From the NCBI GenBank assembly GCA_937967755.1, contig CALBTA010000379.1:1-7717 (forward strand): a stretch of DNA of 7,717 nucleotides, in the 5' to 3' direction. Positions 6,776 to 7,717 of this stretch are shown here, piece after piece. A model generated the notes under the pieces. That model was not told the DNA's origin. It saw nothing but the letters and a program-made list of their open reading frames with translations, and did no database searches. Origin of the DNA: an uncultured Planctomycetaceae bacterium. GTDB lineage: Bacteria; Planctomycetota; Planctomycetia; Pirellulales; Pirellulaceae. The position numbers and the translations under genes were made by a program. How positions within the stretch are numbered: position 1 is the stretch's first letter; every line of letters begins with the position of its first letter.

Positions 6776-7468
6776 TCAATCGGCTGTCAGCCACTCGTAG
6801 CCCCACAACGGGTTGCTGCAAGCTTCACACCGTTCGCCGTTGTCCAGCGGGTTCCCGTGGCAACTATGGCAATCGCTGATCACCGGCAACAGCGATGCCT
6901 GTTGATTCCGTAACTCTCCGGCACGGAAGTTGTCTCCAAACGCAATCGCCACCACCATCCGCACGCCCAATGGGTAAAGCCGGTAGGTGACCAGCGGTGC
7001 ATTCACGGCATTGGGAACGCGGCGTTCCAGCGACGAAGCGAACTTCAGTCGCCGCTCGTCAGGTTGCATCCCTTGGTACTTCTTTGCCCGTTCAGCTGCG
7101 CGGCTGGCGACGTCATCGGCGGGATCATCCAACCGTAATTCCAGCAGCCATTGCACGAACCAATTGGCGTCATCGATGTAGCCGCGCTGAACCGCTTCTT
7201 CCGCGGCCACAACCGCCGAGGAAACATCGATCAACGTATGTGCCCGGGTGGTCGCTTCGATTTCACGCTGCGTCGATGGCGGCATCAACATCGAATCAAC
7301 ACCGAAGTTCTGCTCCACATCACGGTCGACACGGTCGAACAACAGGTTGGCCAGCAGATCAAGCCCGTCCGACAAACTCCGTACCGTTGCCGCCGCGTCC
7401 AGGTCGCTCCGCCTCGACCGCAACTGTTCCTCCGCCACCGTCCGCCGCTGCAACGTGGTCGCCGCCAT
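6776..7468 (-). CDS. Unrecognised protein with C-terminal CX2C-CX2C motif
   Basis: This 230-aa protein is not one I can name. Residues 1-145 look almost wholly helical, with charged N-terminal helices and a small repeat-like middle (about 75-130) resembling helical-hairpin proteins. Residues about 158-180 are more hydrophobic (TYRLYPLGVRMVVAIAF) but carry charges, so a membrane segment is doubtful. The C-terminus holds Cys200, Cys203, Cys214 and Cys217, spaced CX2C-X10-CX2C, the pattern of a small zinc ribbon; the first pair reads CHSCH, which also fits a CXXCH haem site. No signal peptide is visible, which favours a cytoplasmic zinc site. The ATG at 7466-7468 is chosen over a TTG seven codons upstream because GGAGGG lies 6 nt before it. 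It lies 56 bp downstream of the partial gene on the same strand and may share its transcript. Confidence 0.75.
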   Translation of the reverse strand: MAATTLQRRTVAEEQLRSRRSDLDAAATVRSLSDGLDLLANLLFDRVDRDVEQNFGVDSMLMPPSTQREIEATTRAHTLIDVSSAVVAAEEAVQRGYIDDANWFVQWLLELRLDDPADDVASRAAERAKKYQGMQPDERRLKFASSLERRVPNAVNAPLVTYRLYPLGVRMVVAIAFGDNFRAGELRNQQASLLPVISDCHSCHGNPLDNGERCEACSNPLWGYEWLTAD

Positions 7469-7474
7469 CAGAAT

Positions 7475-7480
7475 CCCTCC
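7475..7480 (-). promoter_or_regulatory. Shine-Dalgarno site of the four-cysteine gene
   Basis: Read on the minus strand this is GGAGGG, 6 nt before the ATG at 7468-7466. It decides the start, because the upstream in-frame TTG at 7489-7487 would place the ribosome site inside the coding region. Confidence 0.75.
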
Positions 7481-7524
7481 AATGCTCAAGTGCTTTGCCC
7501 CGCCACAAATTCTAACAAGAAACG

Positions 7525-7717
7525 CTATCTTTGCACGTCCGTCCCCGTCACCGGAACCAACCGCAGGGTCCGCAGCGTCATCAGCGAGTTCCCTTCAGGA
7601 ATGCTTTCAGGAACTAGTGTCAGCTGGTGCGTGCCAGCCCGCCGCAGCCAGATAAACCCGATTCGCTCGCTAGTAAATGAATTTGGCCCTCCTGTGTCGC
7701 GGGTGGAAAGCGACTTC
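7525..7717 (-). CDS. C-terminal end of a protein entering from the right edge (partial)
   Basis: Only the last 63 residues and the TAG stop (complement of 7525-7527) are in the window; the 5' part lies beyond 7717. The readable piece is beta-rich with the run GFIWLRRAGTHQLTLVP (about residues 20-36) and LMTLRTLRLVPV (45-56). An AGxHxLxL strand followed by LMxLRxLxLVPV resembles the closing strands of beta-sandwich domains at the end of secreted planctomycete enzymes such as glycoside hydrolases or sulfatases. That is a resemblance of pattern, not an identification. The four-cysteine gene follows 56 bp later on the same strand. The frame is supported over the plus-strand reading of the same bases by the regular hydrophobic alternation. 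Confidence 0.6.
   Translation of the reverse strand, partial: KSLSTRDTGGPNSFTSERIGFIWLRRAGTHQLTLVPESIPEGNSLMTLRTLRLVPVTGTDVQR

Noticed and set aside
7248..7655. Plus-strand 135-codon frame across the two minus-strand genes
   Set aside because: It is antisense to the four-cysteine gene, whose start has a GGAGGG site, and it spans the gap between the two minus-strand genes; the product is Ser/Arg-rich.

Overview
The window is a GC-rich bacterial chromosome segment. I infer a Planctomycetota (Pirellulales-like) source from three things: the style of the large RND/MMPL exporter, weak or absent Shine-Dalgarno sequences at two of the five gene starts that lie in the window, and gaps carrying short GC-rich palindromes. 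There is no rRNA or other marker gene to confirm this. I see no tRNA, rRNA, CRISPR array, transposase or integrase.

Layout. Bases 1-296 hold no gene I can support. On the + strand follow an MMPL/RND-family membrane exporter (297-3485, 1062 aa), apolipoprotein N-acyltransferase Lnt (3598-5337, 579 aa), a membrane-anchored coiled-coil protein (5561-6418, 285 aa), and a small acidic single-pass membrane protein (6390-6695, 101 aa) whose start overlaps the previous gene by 29 nt. An 80-bp convergent gap holding a large stem-loop separates these from two minus-strand genes: an unrecognised 230-aa protein with a C-terminal four-cysteine motif (6776-7468), and the last 63 codons of a gene that enters from the right edge (7525-7717).

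How the genes fit together. The four plus-strand genes all encode inner-membrane or envelope proteins. The exporter probably moves a lipid-like or hydrophobic substrate using the proton gradient. Lnt adds the third acyl chain to lipoproteins. The last two genes form a translationally coupled pair with its own strong promoter, so they are probably a separate transcription unit of unknown envelope function. Any joint role for the exporter and Lnt rests only on adjacency.

The least ordinary signals are non-coding. The gap at 6696-6765 folds into a long imperfect hairpin, and pieces of its sequence recur in the gaps after the exporter and after lnt. The lnt gap also carries a perfect 9-bp palindrome. 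This looks like a family of small intergenic repeats. I found no clear new multi-gene system; the coupled coiled-coil/acidic membrane pair is the best candidate for undescribed biology.
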